In this document: positions 25,086 through 33,247 of the stretch, one piece after another
How positions within the stretch are numbered: the stretch's first letter is position 1
Layout of the letters: the number at the start of each line of letters is the position of its first letter
Assembly: GCA_009784235.1 (NCBI GenBank)
Contig: WRCC01000001.1
Coordinates: 241,506-305,505, forward strand
DNA length: 64,000 nucleotides
Direction: 5' to 3'
From: Alphaproteobacteria bacterium
GTDB lineage: Bacteria > Pseudomonadota > Alphaproteobacteria > Rs-D84
Program-made: the position numbers and the translations under genes
Notes under the pieces: model-generated
The model's database searches: none
Seen by the model: the letters and a program-made list of their open reading frames with translations, nothing else
Told to the model about the DNA's origin: nothing

Positions 25086-26018
25086 ATGACAAACCTTAAA
25101 AAAATTGCACTGACATCGCTGGTTGCAATATTTGCAATTGGTGCGACCGCGCACGCAGACCCGGTATTGACATCCCAGGAATACGTGGACAGCGGATTGG
25201 GTCAGAAACAAAATAAAATCGCGGGCACGGTCGGTCAAATCGTAACCGCAACCGGAACATTGGGCCAAATAACTTATACCGGTGTTGATGCTGTGGCTGT
25301 ACCAGGTTCAACCAATCTGGTCACATCCGGCGCAGTTGCATCGGCGATTGCGGGTATTGATACGGTTATTGATGGACTGGGCAGCGCGGCTTTTGCAGAA
25401 ACAACAGATTTTGATACAGCAGGCAGCGCCGCAGCGGTTCAAACAAATTTGAATACTTTCCAAAATCGCGGGTCGGGATTTGCCACAGCAATCCAAGGCA
25501 CGCTGGCAGATACTGCATTGCAAGCCGGTGACAACGTATCTGAATTGATTAATGATGCGGGCTATTTGACGTCTGCTGATATGTCGGGATATGCAGTCGC
25601 GGCCAATTTGGGCAGCGCGGCATTCGCGGAAACAACTGATTTTGATGCAGCTGGATCTGCAAGCACGGTTCAAACAAACCTGAATACTTTCCAAAATCGT
25701 GCCGCAGGGTTTGCAACATCTGCCCAAGGTGCTTTGGCTGATACAGCGCTGCAGGCAGCGGATTTGAGCGGTTACGCCACAGAAACATACGCCGATACAG
25801 TTGCTGGGGCGGTTCAAACAAACCTGAATACTTTCCAAAACCGTGCGGCTGGGTTTGCAACATCTGCCCAGGGCGCGTTGGCGGACAGCGCATTACAAGC
25901 AGCCGACATTGAAAACAAAATGGACAAAGTTGATTGTAATGCAGGCCAGATGCTATTTCATAATGGAACTGCGTTCGTTTGTGTAAACGTTGCAGTGGGA
26001 CAATATACGGGTTCATAA
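25086..26018 (+). CDS. Exported phage-tail-fibre-like repeat protein
   Basis: 310 residues with a signal peptide cleaved near AHA-DP. Three copies of a roughly 30-residue unit (VQTNLNTFQNRAAGF followed by A-T-S-A-Q-G-A-L-A-D-T-A-L-Q) are visible, matched by DNA repeats. VSELINDAGYLTSADMSGY is a motif common in phage tail fibres. This suggests a trimeric fibrous surface protein. Ribosome site GGGAGAA before the ATG at 25086. It sits in the surface operon after the collagen-like gene. Function inferred from architecture only. Confidence 0.7.
   Translation: MTNLKKIALTSLVAIFAIGATAHADPVLTSQEYVDSGLGQKQNKIAGTVGQIVTATGTLGQITYTGVDAVAVPGSTNLVTSGAVASAIAGIDTVIDGLGSAAFAETTDFDTAGSAAAVQTNLNTFQNRGSGFATAIQGTLADTALQAGDNVSELINDAGYLTSADMSGYAVAANLGSAAFAETTDFDAAGSASTVQTNLNTFQNRAAGFATSAQGALADTALQAADLSGYATETYADTVAGAVQTNLNTFQNRAAGFATSAQGALADSALQAADIENKMDKVDCNAGQMLFHNGTAFVCVNVAVGQYTGS
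25434..25900 (+). repeat. Internal coding repeats, about 90-100 bp
   Basis: GGTTCAAACAAAyyTGAATACTTTCCAAAA recurs at about 25435, 25669 and 25813, each followed by similar GCA-rich sequence; the cause of the protein repeats. Confidence 0.7.
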
Positions 26019-26035
26019 TCAATATAAATCTTGTC

Positions 26036-26066
26036 GTGCGAATGAAATCTTTTATTTCATTCGCAC
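26036..26066. repeat. 13-bp perfect hairpin inside the surface operon
   Basis: GTGCGAATGAAAT/ATTTCATTCGCAC with a 5-nt loop, between the two fibre genes and without a T-tail. May be an RNA stability or processing element setting relative expression. Confidence 0.6.
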
Positions 26067-26079
26067 ATATAGGTAATTG

Positions 26080-26562
26080 ATGAAACGCTTTATTTCTATT
26101 TTTTCCGTTTCTATGATAATCGGATTCAGCGCGGATGTTCGTGCCGAATTGCCGGTTATTGTATCCACAGAATACCTGCAAAACGGACTGGCCACACGTG
26201 CCACCACAGCGATTGTGTCGGCGCTGCGCGATGATTTCGATTTCATTGATTATTCATTAACCGTAAATAACACGATTGCAAAGGCCAACAGCGCATTGCA
26301 GGCGGGCGCAAATATTTCCGCGCTGGCAAATGATGCAGGATATATAACTGGTGGTGATTTTGTACCGATGGCACAACGCGCAGTGGCAAACGGTGTCGCT
26401 ACACTGGACGCTGGCACAAGAATTCCGTATGCACAAATCCCAGTCGGCACGACTGCGAATACAATTGCCGCCGGAAATGACACGCGATTTAATACTATTC
26501 CACATGGCGCGCCCGCGGGCAATCCCCCAGCTGGTCGTGTATTTATATGGATGGAACATTAA
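26080..26562 (+). CDS. Exported tail-fibre-like protein
   Basis: 160 residues from the ATG at 26080. The signal peptide ends at about VRA. It shares its start (PVIVSTEYLQNGL) and the NDAGYITGGDF motif with the preceding protein. The GVATLDAGTRIPYAQIP and ANTIAAGNDTRF segments are classic of phage tail-fibre tips. Probably arose by duplication or from a phage fibre captured for surface display. Its 3' end nearly abuts the glycine-rich gene. Confidence 0.7.
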   Translation: MKRFISIFSVSMIIGFSADVRAELPVIVSTEYLQNGLATRATTAIVSALRDDFDFIDYSLTVNNTIAKANSALQAGANISALANDAGYITGGDFVPMAQRAVANGVATLDAGTRIPYAQIPVGTTANTIAAGNDTRFNTIPHGAPAGNPPAGRVFIWMEH

Positions 26563-26579
26563 GCCAAGGGCACATAACA

Positions 26580-27623
26580 ATGCGTATTTTCTTTGGCTTT
26601 GCATTTTCTTTTTCAATTATTTTATCAGCGAGCGCGAATGTTATAAATATCGGCGGTGTATCAATGCCGCTGTGGGATAGTCGGCCAACCACACCGGCAT
26701 TGGGCGTGCGGAATGATGCGGGCGTCACAAAATATCTGCCGGTGCATACTTGCTTGACATCTGGTCGACCGGCCGTACGATTTGATAATGGTGTGAATTA
26801 TTCTCTGCTGAATTATAATTGGACTTTGCTGCACAGTATTTCCGCGGTAAACACGTGTCAATCGTTTACGCTGACACCAGGTTATTATTTGATTCAATAT
26901 TTGGGTGGCACTGGCGGCAAAGGCGGAGATGGCCTTACCGCTGGTACAGCGGGCATCGGCGCCGTTGCCGGTCAACAAGAACTGTGCATTACAGAAACCA
27001 CAACAATGCATACATTTCGCGGCGGAAACGGCAATGCGGGCGCAAATGGTAATCGCAGCGGTAATTCGATTGCGGCCGGATCTGGCGGCGCATCCGGCGC
27101 ACCGTCGATGGTCGTGGTCGGCACCAATGTATTGATATCCGAAGGCGGTGGCGGCGGACGCGGCGGAAATGTGCGCGACCATAATAACAACACCCGGAAC
27201 TGTGGTATGGGTGGTGGTGGAAATGCAGGCGCAAATTCAAATGGCGGCGCAGCAGGCGACAATTATGCCTGGTCAACCAACTTTTACATGTGCGGCGCAG
27301 GTGGTGGCGGATCACCCAGTGGTGCAGGCGCGGCACAAAGCGGCAGCAGCAGTTACGGTGGCGGCGCATCTGCGGCCGGAACATTGGCCAGCGGTGGAAG
27401 CGGTGGTAATGCATGGAGAATGTTGGATTCTTGGTCTGGGGGCAACGGCGGCACAACGGTTACATGGAATTGTGGCGGCCAGGCACTGCGTTCATTCGGC
27501 GGTGGCGGCGCGGGTGCGCTGACCACCAATGCAGTCGGCGCGCACCATTTACCGGGGGTTGCCGGTGCATCCGGCACAACCGGTGCATCGTCTGGATATA
27601 TTTATATTTACAAACTGGACTAA
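26580..27623 (+). CDS. Exported glycine-rich protein
   Basis: 347 residues from the ATG at 26580, 17 bp after the previous stop. The signal peptide is about 19 residues. An N-terminal globular part with several Cys leads to a long Gly/Ala/Ser/Asn-rich region (about 110-335) with GGGGGRGGN and GAGGGGSPSGAGA runs, ending YIYIYKLD. Similar Gly-rich domains occur at the ends of phage fibres and in adhesins. Last member of the surface operon. Function unknown. Confidence 0.7.
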   Translation: MRIFFGFAFSFSIILSASANVINIGGVSMPLWDSRPTTPALGVRNDAGVTKYLPVHTCLTSGRPAVRFDNGVNYSLLNYNWTLLHSISAVNTCQSFTLTPGYYLIQYLGGTGGKGGDGLTAGTAGIGAVAGQQELCITETTTMHTFRGGNGNAGANGNRSGNSIAAGSGGASGAPSMVVVGTNVLISEGGGGGRGGNVRDHNNNTRNCGMGGGGNAGANSNGGAAGDNYAWSTNFYMCGAGGGGSPSGAGAAQSGSSSYGGGASAAGTLASGGSGGNAWRMLDSWSGGNGGTTVTWNCGGQALRSFGGGGAGALTTNAVGAHHLPGVAGASGTTGASSGYIYIYKLD

Positions 27624-27677
27624 TTTATTTTATATGCTATGCTGGGCACCAGAGAGAGCCAGGTTAAAGGCCAAAAA

Positions 27678-28172
27678 ATGACCAAAGTATTGGACAGTGT
27701 AATATTGGAATATGCAAAGAAAATCGAAGGTATCAGTTATGATGCCGATGTCGGTACTTCCACAGAAAATATAATGGTACGTGACTGGAAGAACTGTACG
27801 AATTATGTAAAAGAATATGACCCAAATGGTCGTCATGACAATTATTGTATGAACAAAGATGTTTTGAATGCCAATGGTGCGCCGTGTAATGCAGGGTCAG
27901 TGCGCTTGTGCAAATCACGTTCTTATTGCCAAACATGCAAATATACACCAGTTATCGGAAATCTGCATGATTATGTGCTTTCGCATATGCGGACGGCAGC
28001 AGACCGAGAGCGTGAACAAAAGCGCCGTGATGAAGTGGTCGAACTGCGCGAAATTCTGAAAAAAGAAGCCGATATCACGGTCGCCACTATGATTGCGCTG
28101 CAAAATATGGATAAATTTTCTGGTGTGACTTTGGCGGAAATTTATCGACAGCGCAAAGAAAATGCAAAATAA
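27678..28172 (+). CDS. Hypothetical Cys-containing helical protein
   Basis: 164 residues from the ATG at 27678. No signal peptide. A central part with CTNYVKEYD, C-M-N-K, APCNAGSVRLCKSRSYCQTC could bind a metal through paired cysteines. The C-terminal third is a charged helix (DREREQKRRDEVVELREIL). No family recognised. It follows the glycine-rich gene by 54 bp and is closed by a terminator, so it may be the last gene of that operon. Confidence 0.6.
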   Translation: MTKVLDSVILEYAKKIEGISYDADVGTSTENIMVRDWKNCTNYVKEYDPNGRHDNYCMNKDVLNANGAPCNAGSVRLCKSRSYCQTCKYTPVIGNLHDYVLSHMRTAADREREQKRRDEVVELREILKKEADITVATMIALQNMDKFSGVTLAEIYRQRKENAK

Positions 28173-28174
28173 AA

Positions 28175-28200
28175 ACCGGAATATCCGGTTTTTATTTTTC
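28175..28200. terminator. Rho-independent terminator
   Basis: AAAACCGGAATATCCGGTTTTT hairpin, used by the convergent genes. Confidence 0.85.
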
Positions 28201-29256
28201 CCAAATTAAATCGCCGTCGCATTTGACATTTCTTGTCTGCCAAATTGGTAAAATACCGAACAAGCGAAACTGACTGGTCCCTATATTACCGATTTTAATC
28301 AGGCCGATTGGAATAACACCGAACAAATAGACTATGCGTTTTTTTCGCATCGCGCCCAGCAGTAATGGCTTTTGTACATTTAATATAAAATTCGCCATAA
28401 AATCTGGGTAAAACGGTGTCTGGAATGCATATTCCCAAAATTTATGATGGCTGCGAAAATCTTTGGTCGAACCGTTAAATCCAATGTTATATGGTTTATC
28501 AAAACCACCAACAAAATGCCGGAATACCATGTGTTTCATCGCGTTCCAGTGGTTTTCATCGCTGTCATAACATGTCCGGGCACATGTCGTTACATTGTAT
28601 TTTTGCGGCAATTGTTTGTAATTATGTTCGAATGCTTTGTTTAATAAATCCTGGTCGCCGCAAAATTTATCCGGATACTGTTTTTCAATTTCAAAAAATC
28701 GTTCCGGTAATGTTTTGTCGGCGCGCCACATGGCACAATCAATCAGCAATATACCGCTGTTGAAATAGACATGTTCGGGCGATAAATCAACGCCACACCG
28801 GGCACGGTCAATATATCCGGGCAGGCAATTCATTTCCAATGCTTCCATCGCGCCCAATGGATTTCCTTCCAGGTCTTCGCCGTAAAAATCCGCAACATCA
28901 CCGGTTGCAATTACATCACAATCAAGATATACCACGCGGTCCAATTCGGGGCGCAACCACGGTATCAGCAACCTTGCAAATCCGGTAATCGACACATTTT
29001 CCCATGTCTTGAAATCGGAAAATTTTTCAGCAATATCCATATGGATAAATTCCAATTTATTGCCCGCGCCCAAATCCATCGATTCAATGCGTGCGCGCTT
29101 GTCGGCGCTGATGCCCGTATCAATAAAGTAAAAATCAACGGGCGATTTTGTATTTGCGACCACACTGCGCATCATCACCGCGGCCAGCATCGCATATCCA
29201 TCATCCGATGCCAGAAATACGGGAATTCTTTTGTTCCTAGTGTTTTTATTGCTCAC
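28192..29256 (-). CDS. Glycosyltransferase family 8
   Basis: 354 residues starting at GTG 29256, which lies 6 bp after a GGAGGAG site inside the end of the upstream gene; the longer frame to 29391 is rejected. GT8 signs are IPVFLASDDGYAMLAAVMM at the start, the metal-binding YLDCDVIATGD (DxD), HVYFNSGILLID, FCGDQDLLN and the C-terminal HFVGGFDKPY. Such retaining enzymes add galactose or glucose to lipopolysaccharide cores. Overlaps the WbsX-like gene by 11 bp, so the pair is an operon. Confidence 0.9.
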   Translation of the reverse strand: MSNKNTRNKRIPVFLASDDGYAMLAAVMMRSVVANTKSPVDFYFIDTGISADKRARIESMDLGAGNKLEFIHMDIAEKFSDFKTWENVSITGFARLLIPWLRPELDRVVYLDCDVIATGDVADFYGEDLEGNPLGAMEALEMNCLPGYIDRARCGVDLSPEHVYFNSGILLIDCAMWRADKTLPERFFEIEKQYPDKFCGDQDLLNKAFEHNYKQLPQKYNVTTCARTCYDSDENHWNAMKHMVFRHFVGGFDKPYNIGFNGSTKDFRSHHKFWEYAFQTPFYPDFMANFILNVQKPLLLGAMRKKRIVYLFGVIPIGLIKIGNIGTSQFRLFGILPIWQTRNVKCDGDLIWEK

Positions 29257-30559
29257 GGCTCTCCTCCATGGCTTTTCGTGTTGCATCCAAATACGCGTAT
29301 CCGTTTTTAGAATCTGGTTCCAGATGCATTGCTTCGGCCCATTCGTTCCAAGCGGATACGAAGACCAGTTTTTCTGGGTTATTTGATTCACGCGTCCATT
29401 TTAAAATATCGGTTAACCATTTCTGATATAATGTCGGCGATATATCAATTATCCGTGCGCCAGTACCATAAATTTTCCGCGCGGTATCGTCAAAAGTTGT
29501 AAAACATCCGCGGTACAACGGGTAATCTGTTTCGTACATATATTTACGCGTTTCAATAAATGTTTTTGCATCGTCCCAGTGGCGGAATCGTGCAAGTGGG
29601 TTCATAATTTTTGGTGTATTTTTCAATGTCGTTGGTACGTTTTGCATAATGATATTGAATTCTGTAACCGCGTCGGCATTGTAATGTATCGGGTTGCGTT
29701 CTTGGGGTTCGTGATTATTTAACATCATCACGTATGGTTCCATCGCGCCCAGCCCCTTTGCAATTCTTTTGATATCGGCGATAAATTCCGGGATTCTTTT
29801 ATCATGATGTTTATATATTATCAAGACCGGTCGGCCGTCGATTTTAATATACCGTGGGTCCGCCCAAAACGGCATAATATCCGCAACGAATTTTACTGCA
29901 TCACCGTCTTTGACCGATGCATCGAATACTTTTTCACCGCGACGTGCGGCTTCGCCCCATGTTTGTGTCCAATTTTCATTCGCCCAAAACAAACAAAACG
30001 GCATATCCAAAGATTTATCAGCCAAGAAATTATTAATCGGTTTTTCCATAATCTTGTCGCCACTGAACCAATAATAATAAAAACAAAATCCAAAAATTCC
30101 GTACTTTTTGGCTAATTCAATCTGGCGCCGCATTATATGCGTGGTTTCCAAATTATAAAACCCAACGTCAATCGGCACGCGTGGTTGATGATGACCGATA
30201 AATTGCGGCATGGCATGCGCACAATTCGTCCATTCAGTAAATCCGCGTCCGTGCCATTCGTCGTTCAGTGGAAATTGATAAAATTGCGGCAGATAATAAG
30301 CAATTATTTTTGGGTCGCCCGGTTTGCGCACATAATCATCGCTGGCCAATGGCACAAAGTGGCTTTTATCTGTGTGATGATTAAGGGCCCAATCCAGAAA
30401 TTCACGCATATCTGCGGATGTTATATCTTGTTGCCGATATTTAATTTTTGACTGGATTTCTGCGCGGATTTCGCGATATTCGGCGGCGCCGATAATGCCC
30501 GAAATTTTTAACAATTTCGCCCATAATTTTCGCGCACGCAGATATATAATTGTTGCCAT
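29246..30559 (-). CDS. WbsX-like / GH99-like glycan protein
   Basis: 437 residues. Family motifs are IIAYYLPQFYQFPLNDEWHGRGF (quoted in part), TEWTNCAHAMPQF, GIFGFCFYYYWFSGDKIMEKP and FANENWT-like FWANENWTQTW, and the C-terminal VFVSAWNEWAEAMHLEPD. These proteins occur in O-antigen and capsule loci and have a GH99-type TIM barrel; their activity is not well defined. A paralogue lies at 31804-33111, on the other side of lpxB. Confidence 0.85.
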   Translation of the reverse strand: MATIIYLRARKLWAKLLKISGIIGAAEYREIRAEIQSKIKYRQQDITSADMREFLDWALNHHTDKSHFVPLASDDYVRKPGDPKIIAYYLPQFYQFPLNDEWHGRGFTEWTNCAHAMPQFIGHHQPRVPIDVGFYNLETTHIMRRQIELAKKYGIFGFCFYYYWFSGDKIMEKPINNFLADKSLDMPFCLFWANENWTQTWGEAARRGEKVFDASVKDGDAVKFVADIMPFWADPRYIKIDGRPVLIIYKHHDKRIPEFIADIKRIAKGLGAMEPYVMMLNNHEPQERNPIHYNADAVTEFNIIMQNVPTTLKNTPKIMNPLARFRHWDDAKTFIETRKYMYETDYPLYRGCFTTFDDTARKIYGTGARIIDISPTLYQKWLTDILKWTRESNNPEKLVFVSAWNEWAEAMHLEPDSKNGYAYLDATRKAMEESREQ

Positions 30560-30660
30560 TTTGTATCCTTGCCATAACGTATTATCAAAGGGAGATTTTA
30601 TCCATAGGACAATATTGCCAATTCAGATTACATTATTATCAAATTTATTAGGTCTGTCAA

Positions 30661-30688
30661 TTGACAGCTTTGAAAAACCTGGTACAAT
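30661..30688 (+). promoter_or_regulatory. Promoter of lpxB giving a leaderless GTG message
   Basis: TTGACA (30661-30666), 16-bp spacer, TACAAT (30683-30688). The start site is expected at about 30695, which is the G of the only in-frame start codon, GTG. Confidence 0.65.
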
Positions 30689-30694
30689 TCAGAT

Positions 30695-31807
30695 GTGGAG
30701 AAAAAATTAAAAATCTTTATAATCGCAGGCGAAGTATCCGGTGACGTATTGGGCGCAAAAATCATGCACGAAATCGGTGGCCGTGCTGAATTTATTGGCA
30801 TTGGCGGCGACAATATGAAATCAGCGGGACTGCGGTCTTTATTTCCAATATCAGATTTGGCCGTGATGGGAATATTCGATGTTTTGGCGCGTGCGCGGAC
30901 TTTGACACGTCGAATTGATGAAACGGTCGCAGCGATTGTGGCCGCGAAACCGGATATAGTTTTAACGATTGATAGCCCGGGATTCGCAAAACGCGTTGTA
31001 AAAAAAGTACGCGCGGCGGGTGGCCATGTTCCGCGATTTTATCACGTTGTTGCACCGCAAGTTTGGGCATGGGGGCCATGGCGTGCAAAAAAAATTGCAA
31101 AAATTTTCGACCGACTTTATGCTTTCTTTGATTTCGAAGTGCCTTATTTTACCAAATACGGATTGAACACAATTGCGGTCGGCCATCCGATTGCAGATGG
31201 CCTGCAACCATCCAGTAAAAAGCCCATAGTAAAAAGTCCAAAGTCCATTGCATTGATTCCTGGGTCGCGCATATCCGAAGTAAAAAAGTTATTGCCGGTA
31301 TTCCGTACGATTGTGGACGAACTGGGACCAAACTATAAGTACTATATTCCTGTTGTGGAAACGACAGAACAGTATATCCGTGAACAAACTGCGCACTGGA
31401 CCATCAAACCGGAACGTATTGCCGCATCCGCACGATATAAATTATTTGAAAAGACCGATATCGCAATTGCCGCAAGTGGCACGGTTTCCGCTGAATTGGC
31501 CATAATGCATGTGCCAGCGATTATTGTATATAAAGTTGGTCCTGTTACCGAAATGCTGGGCCGGATTTTGATAAAAACCAAATGGGCATCATTGGTAAAT
31601 ATATTGTTGGGCAAGACTGTTTATCCAGAAATTTTGGGCCGTACCGTCACGCCCGACAATATAATTCGCGAATTTCGAAAATTGGAACCAATTGCCGCAC
31701 GCAAAAAAATGATTTCAGAATTGGCGCGTGCTGACAAATTATGGTACCATGGAAAGAAATCCCCAGCGAAAATCATTGCGGATGATTTGGTAAAGGCCTA
31801 TAAATGA
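30695..31807 (+). CDS. lpxB: Lipid-A-disaccharide synthase
   Basis: 370 residues, normal length. IFIIAGEVSGDVLGAKIMHE at the N terminus, FIGIGGDNM, VLTIDSPGFAKRV, HVVAPQVWAWGPWRAKKI, LIPGSRISEVKKLLP and AASGTVSAELAI are LpxB hallmarks. It joins UDP-diacylglucosamine and lipid X at the inner membrane. Its start is GTG, without a ribosome site, directly behind a promoter. Its stop overlaps the next ATG (ATGA). The presence of lpxB shows that this organism makes lipid A. Confidence 0.95.
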   Translation: MEKKLKIFIIAGEVSGDVLGAKIMHEIGGRAEFIGIGGDNMKSAGLRSLFPISDLAVMGIFDVLARARTLTRRIDETVAAIVAAKPDIVLTIDSPGFAKRVVKKVRAAGGHVPRFYHVVAPQVWAWGPWRAKKIAKIFDRLYAFFDFEVPYFTKYGLNTIAVGHPIADGLQPSSKKPIVKSPKSIALIPGSRISEVKKLLPVFRTIVDELGPNYKYYIPVVETTEQYIREQTAHWTIKPERIAASARYKLFEKTDIAIAASGTVSAELAIMHVPAIIVYKVGPVTEMLGRILIKTKWASLVNILLGKTVYPEILGRTVTPDNIIREFRKLEPIAARKKMISELARADKLWYHGKKSPAKIIADDLVKAYK

Positions 31808-33111
31808 AATTAAAGAAAGAAAAAATTTGGAACGGGCTGAATTCTGAAACCAAGGTGAAACTGTTCAATCGGACTTTGTTTTCATTCAAATCAAAAAATA
31901 CCCGAATGAAAGCCCAGCTTTATGACCAAATGAACCAGCAAGTGCGTGAGCAGACAAAAAATTTTGTCCCGCTGTCCGACCGCCGGTACAAGCGCGCGGC
32001 GGGCGACCCGAAAATATTCGCTTATTATCTGCCGCAATTTTACCAATTTCCCCTGAACGACGATTGGCATGGCAAAGGATTCACGGAATGGACGAATGTT
32101 GCCAAAGCCCTGCCCCGCTTTGATTGGCAGATTTTGCCGCGCGTTCCAATTGATATGGGATTTTATAATTTGGGCAATGATACTTCTGCCCTGCGGCGCC
32201 AAGTCGAATTGGCCAAGCAATACGGCATACATGGTTTCTGCATTTATTATTATTGGTTCAGTGGCCGACGCGAAATGGAAAAGCCTCTGTTCAATTTATT
32301 GAATGACAAATCCATAGATTTTCCCTTCTTTTTGATGTGGACAAATGAAAGCTGGACTAACAAATGGCTGCCCAAAGAATGGCTGACGGGAAAAGACAAC
32401 CAATATATCGAAAGCAAAGTTAAAAAAGGCGATGCTAAAAAATTCATCCGCGATGCGATGCCATTTTTCAAAGACAAACGGTATCTGCGCATTGATGGCA
32501 AGCCAGTTTTGTCGATTTACAAAGGCGCAGAACTGGGATTCGCCAAAGATTTTGACGCATATAAAAAATTCATTCAAGAATTGCGAGACGAAGCTGTTGC
32601 CGCCGGATTGCCGGGATTATTCTTGACCAAGGCCGCCAGCGGTTTTTCAGGATTCAGTTCGCAAAAGGTTTATGATTTATTTGACATGGTGCAATTTTTT
32701 CATCCAAGCTATGACAAAACATATTCGAAATGGGATAAACGCGCATTGATTGAAGACTTTGACGTCCGCATGGATGAAACAAAATACCTGTTGGATAAAC
32801 CGCCATATGATGCAAAAAAATTCTGGCACGGCGCGATGGTTAATTATGACAATACCCCAAGGCATATGTCCGGTGGAAATATAAATATCAGAAAACAAAG
32901 TTTGAAAAATTATCAACGAACGCTGGCCGCCGCGTGCAAGTATGAAATCAAAAATCATGCGCCGGATAAGCGATTTGTGTTTCTATTTTCTTGGAACGAA
33001 TGGGCGGAAACCGCACATATAGAACCGGACCATTATTACGGATACGCGTACCTGGAAGCCACACGTGCGGCGTTGGAATCCGCGCGGAAAAAGCGGAAGA
33101 AGCGGAAATAA
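31804..33111 (+). CDS. WbsX-like / GH99-like glycan protein, second copy
   Basis: 435 residues, paralogue of 29246-30559 (IFAYYLPQFYQFPLNDDWHG, GFTEWTNVAKALPRF, FCIYYYWFSGRREMEKP, FSWNEWAETAHIEPDHYYGY). It differs by a longer middle region (about 190-270). The 4-bp overlap with lpxB means co-expression with lipid A synthesis, suggesting a role in the lipopolysaccharide sugar part. A very basic C-terminal tail (ARKKRKKRK). Confidence 0.85.
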   Translation: MKLKKEKIWNGLNSETKVKLFNRTLFSFKSKNTRMKAQLYDQMNQQVREQTKNFVPLSDRRYKRAAGDPKIFAYYLPQFYQFPLNDDWHGKGFTEWTNVAKALPRFDWQILPRVPIDMGFYNLGNDTSALRRQVELAKQYGIHGFCIYYYWFSGRREMEKPLFNLLNDKSIDFPFFLMWTNESWTNKWLPKEWLTGKDNQYIESKVKKGDAKKFIRDAMPFFKDKRYLRIDGKPVLSIYKGAELGFAKDFDAYKKFIQELRDEAVAAGLPGLFLTKAASGFSGFSSQKVYDLFDMVQFFHPSYDKTYSKWDKRALIEDFDVRMDETKYLLDKPPYDAKKFWHGAMVNYDNTPRHMSGGNINIRKQSLKNYQRTLAAACKYEIKNHAPDKRFVFLFSWNEWAETAHIEPDHYYGYAYLEATRAALESARKKRKKRK

Positions 33112-33116
33112 AAGGT

Positions 33117-33246
33117 GTCATTGCGCGGAGCAAACACACGCGCAACGCGCATGCGTTTGCGACAAAGCAACCCAGATAATAAAGTGCGCCCGCTTTCGCG
33201 GGCGCAGTCTTATTTACTGGATTGCTTCGCGTTGCTCGCAATGACA
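33117..33246. repeat. REP-like pair in inverted orientation around a hairpin
   Basis: A degenerate GTCATTGCGCGGAGCAAA...ACAAAGCAACCCAG copy (33117-33176), a GC-rich hairpin TGCGCCCGC/GCGGGCGCA (33184-33206, possible terminator), then ACTGGATTGCTTCGCGTTGC... (33216-33246), the third REP-like copy. Confidence 0.6.
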
Positions 33247-33247
33247 A

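Noticed and set aside
28192-29391. GT8 start at 29391
   Set aside because: Would overlap the WbsX-like gene by 146 bp; the GTG at 29256 has a strong GGAGGAG site and begins the family fold.
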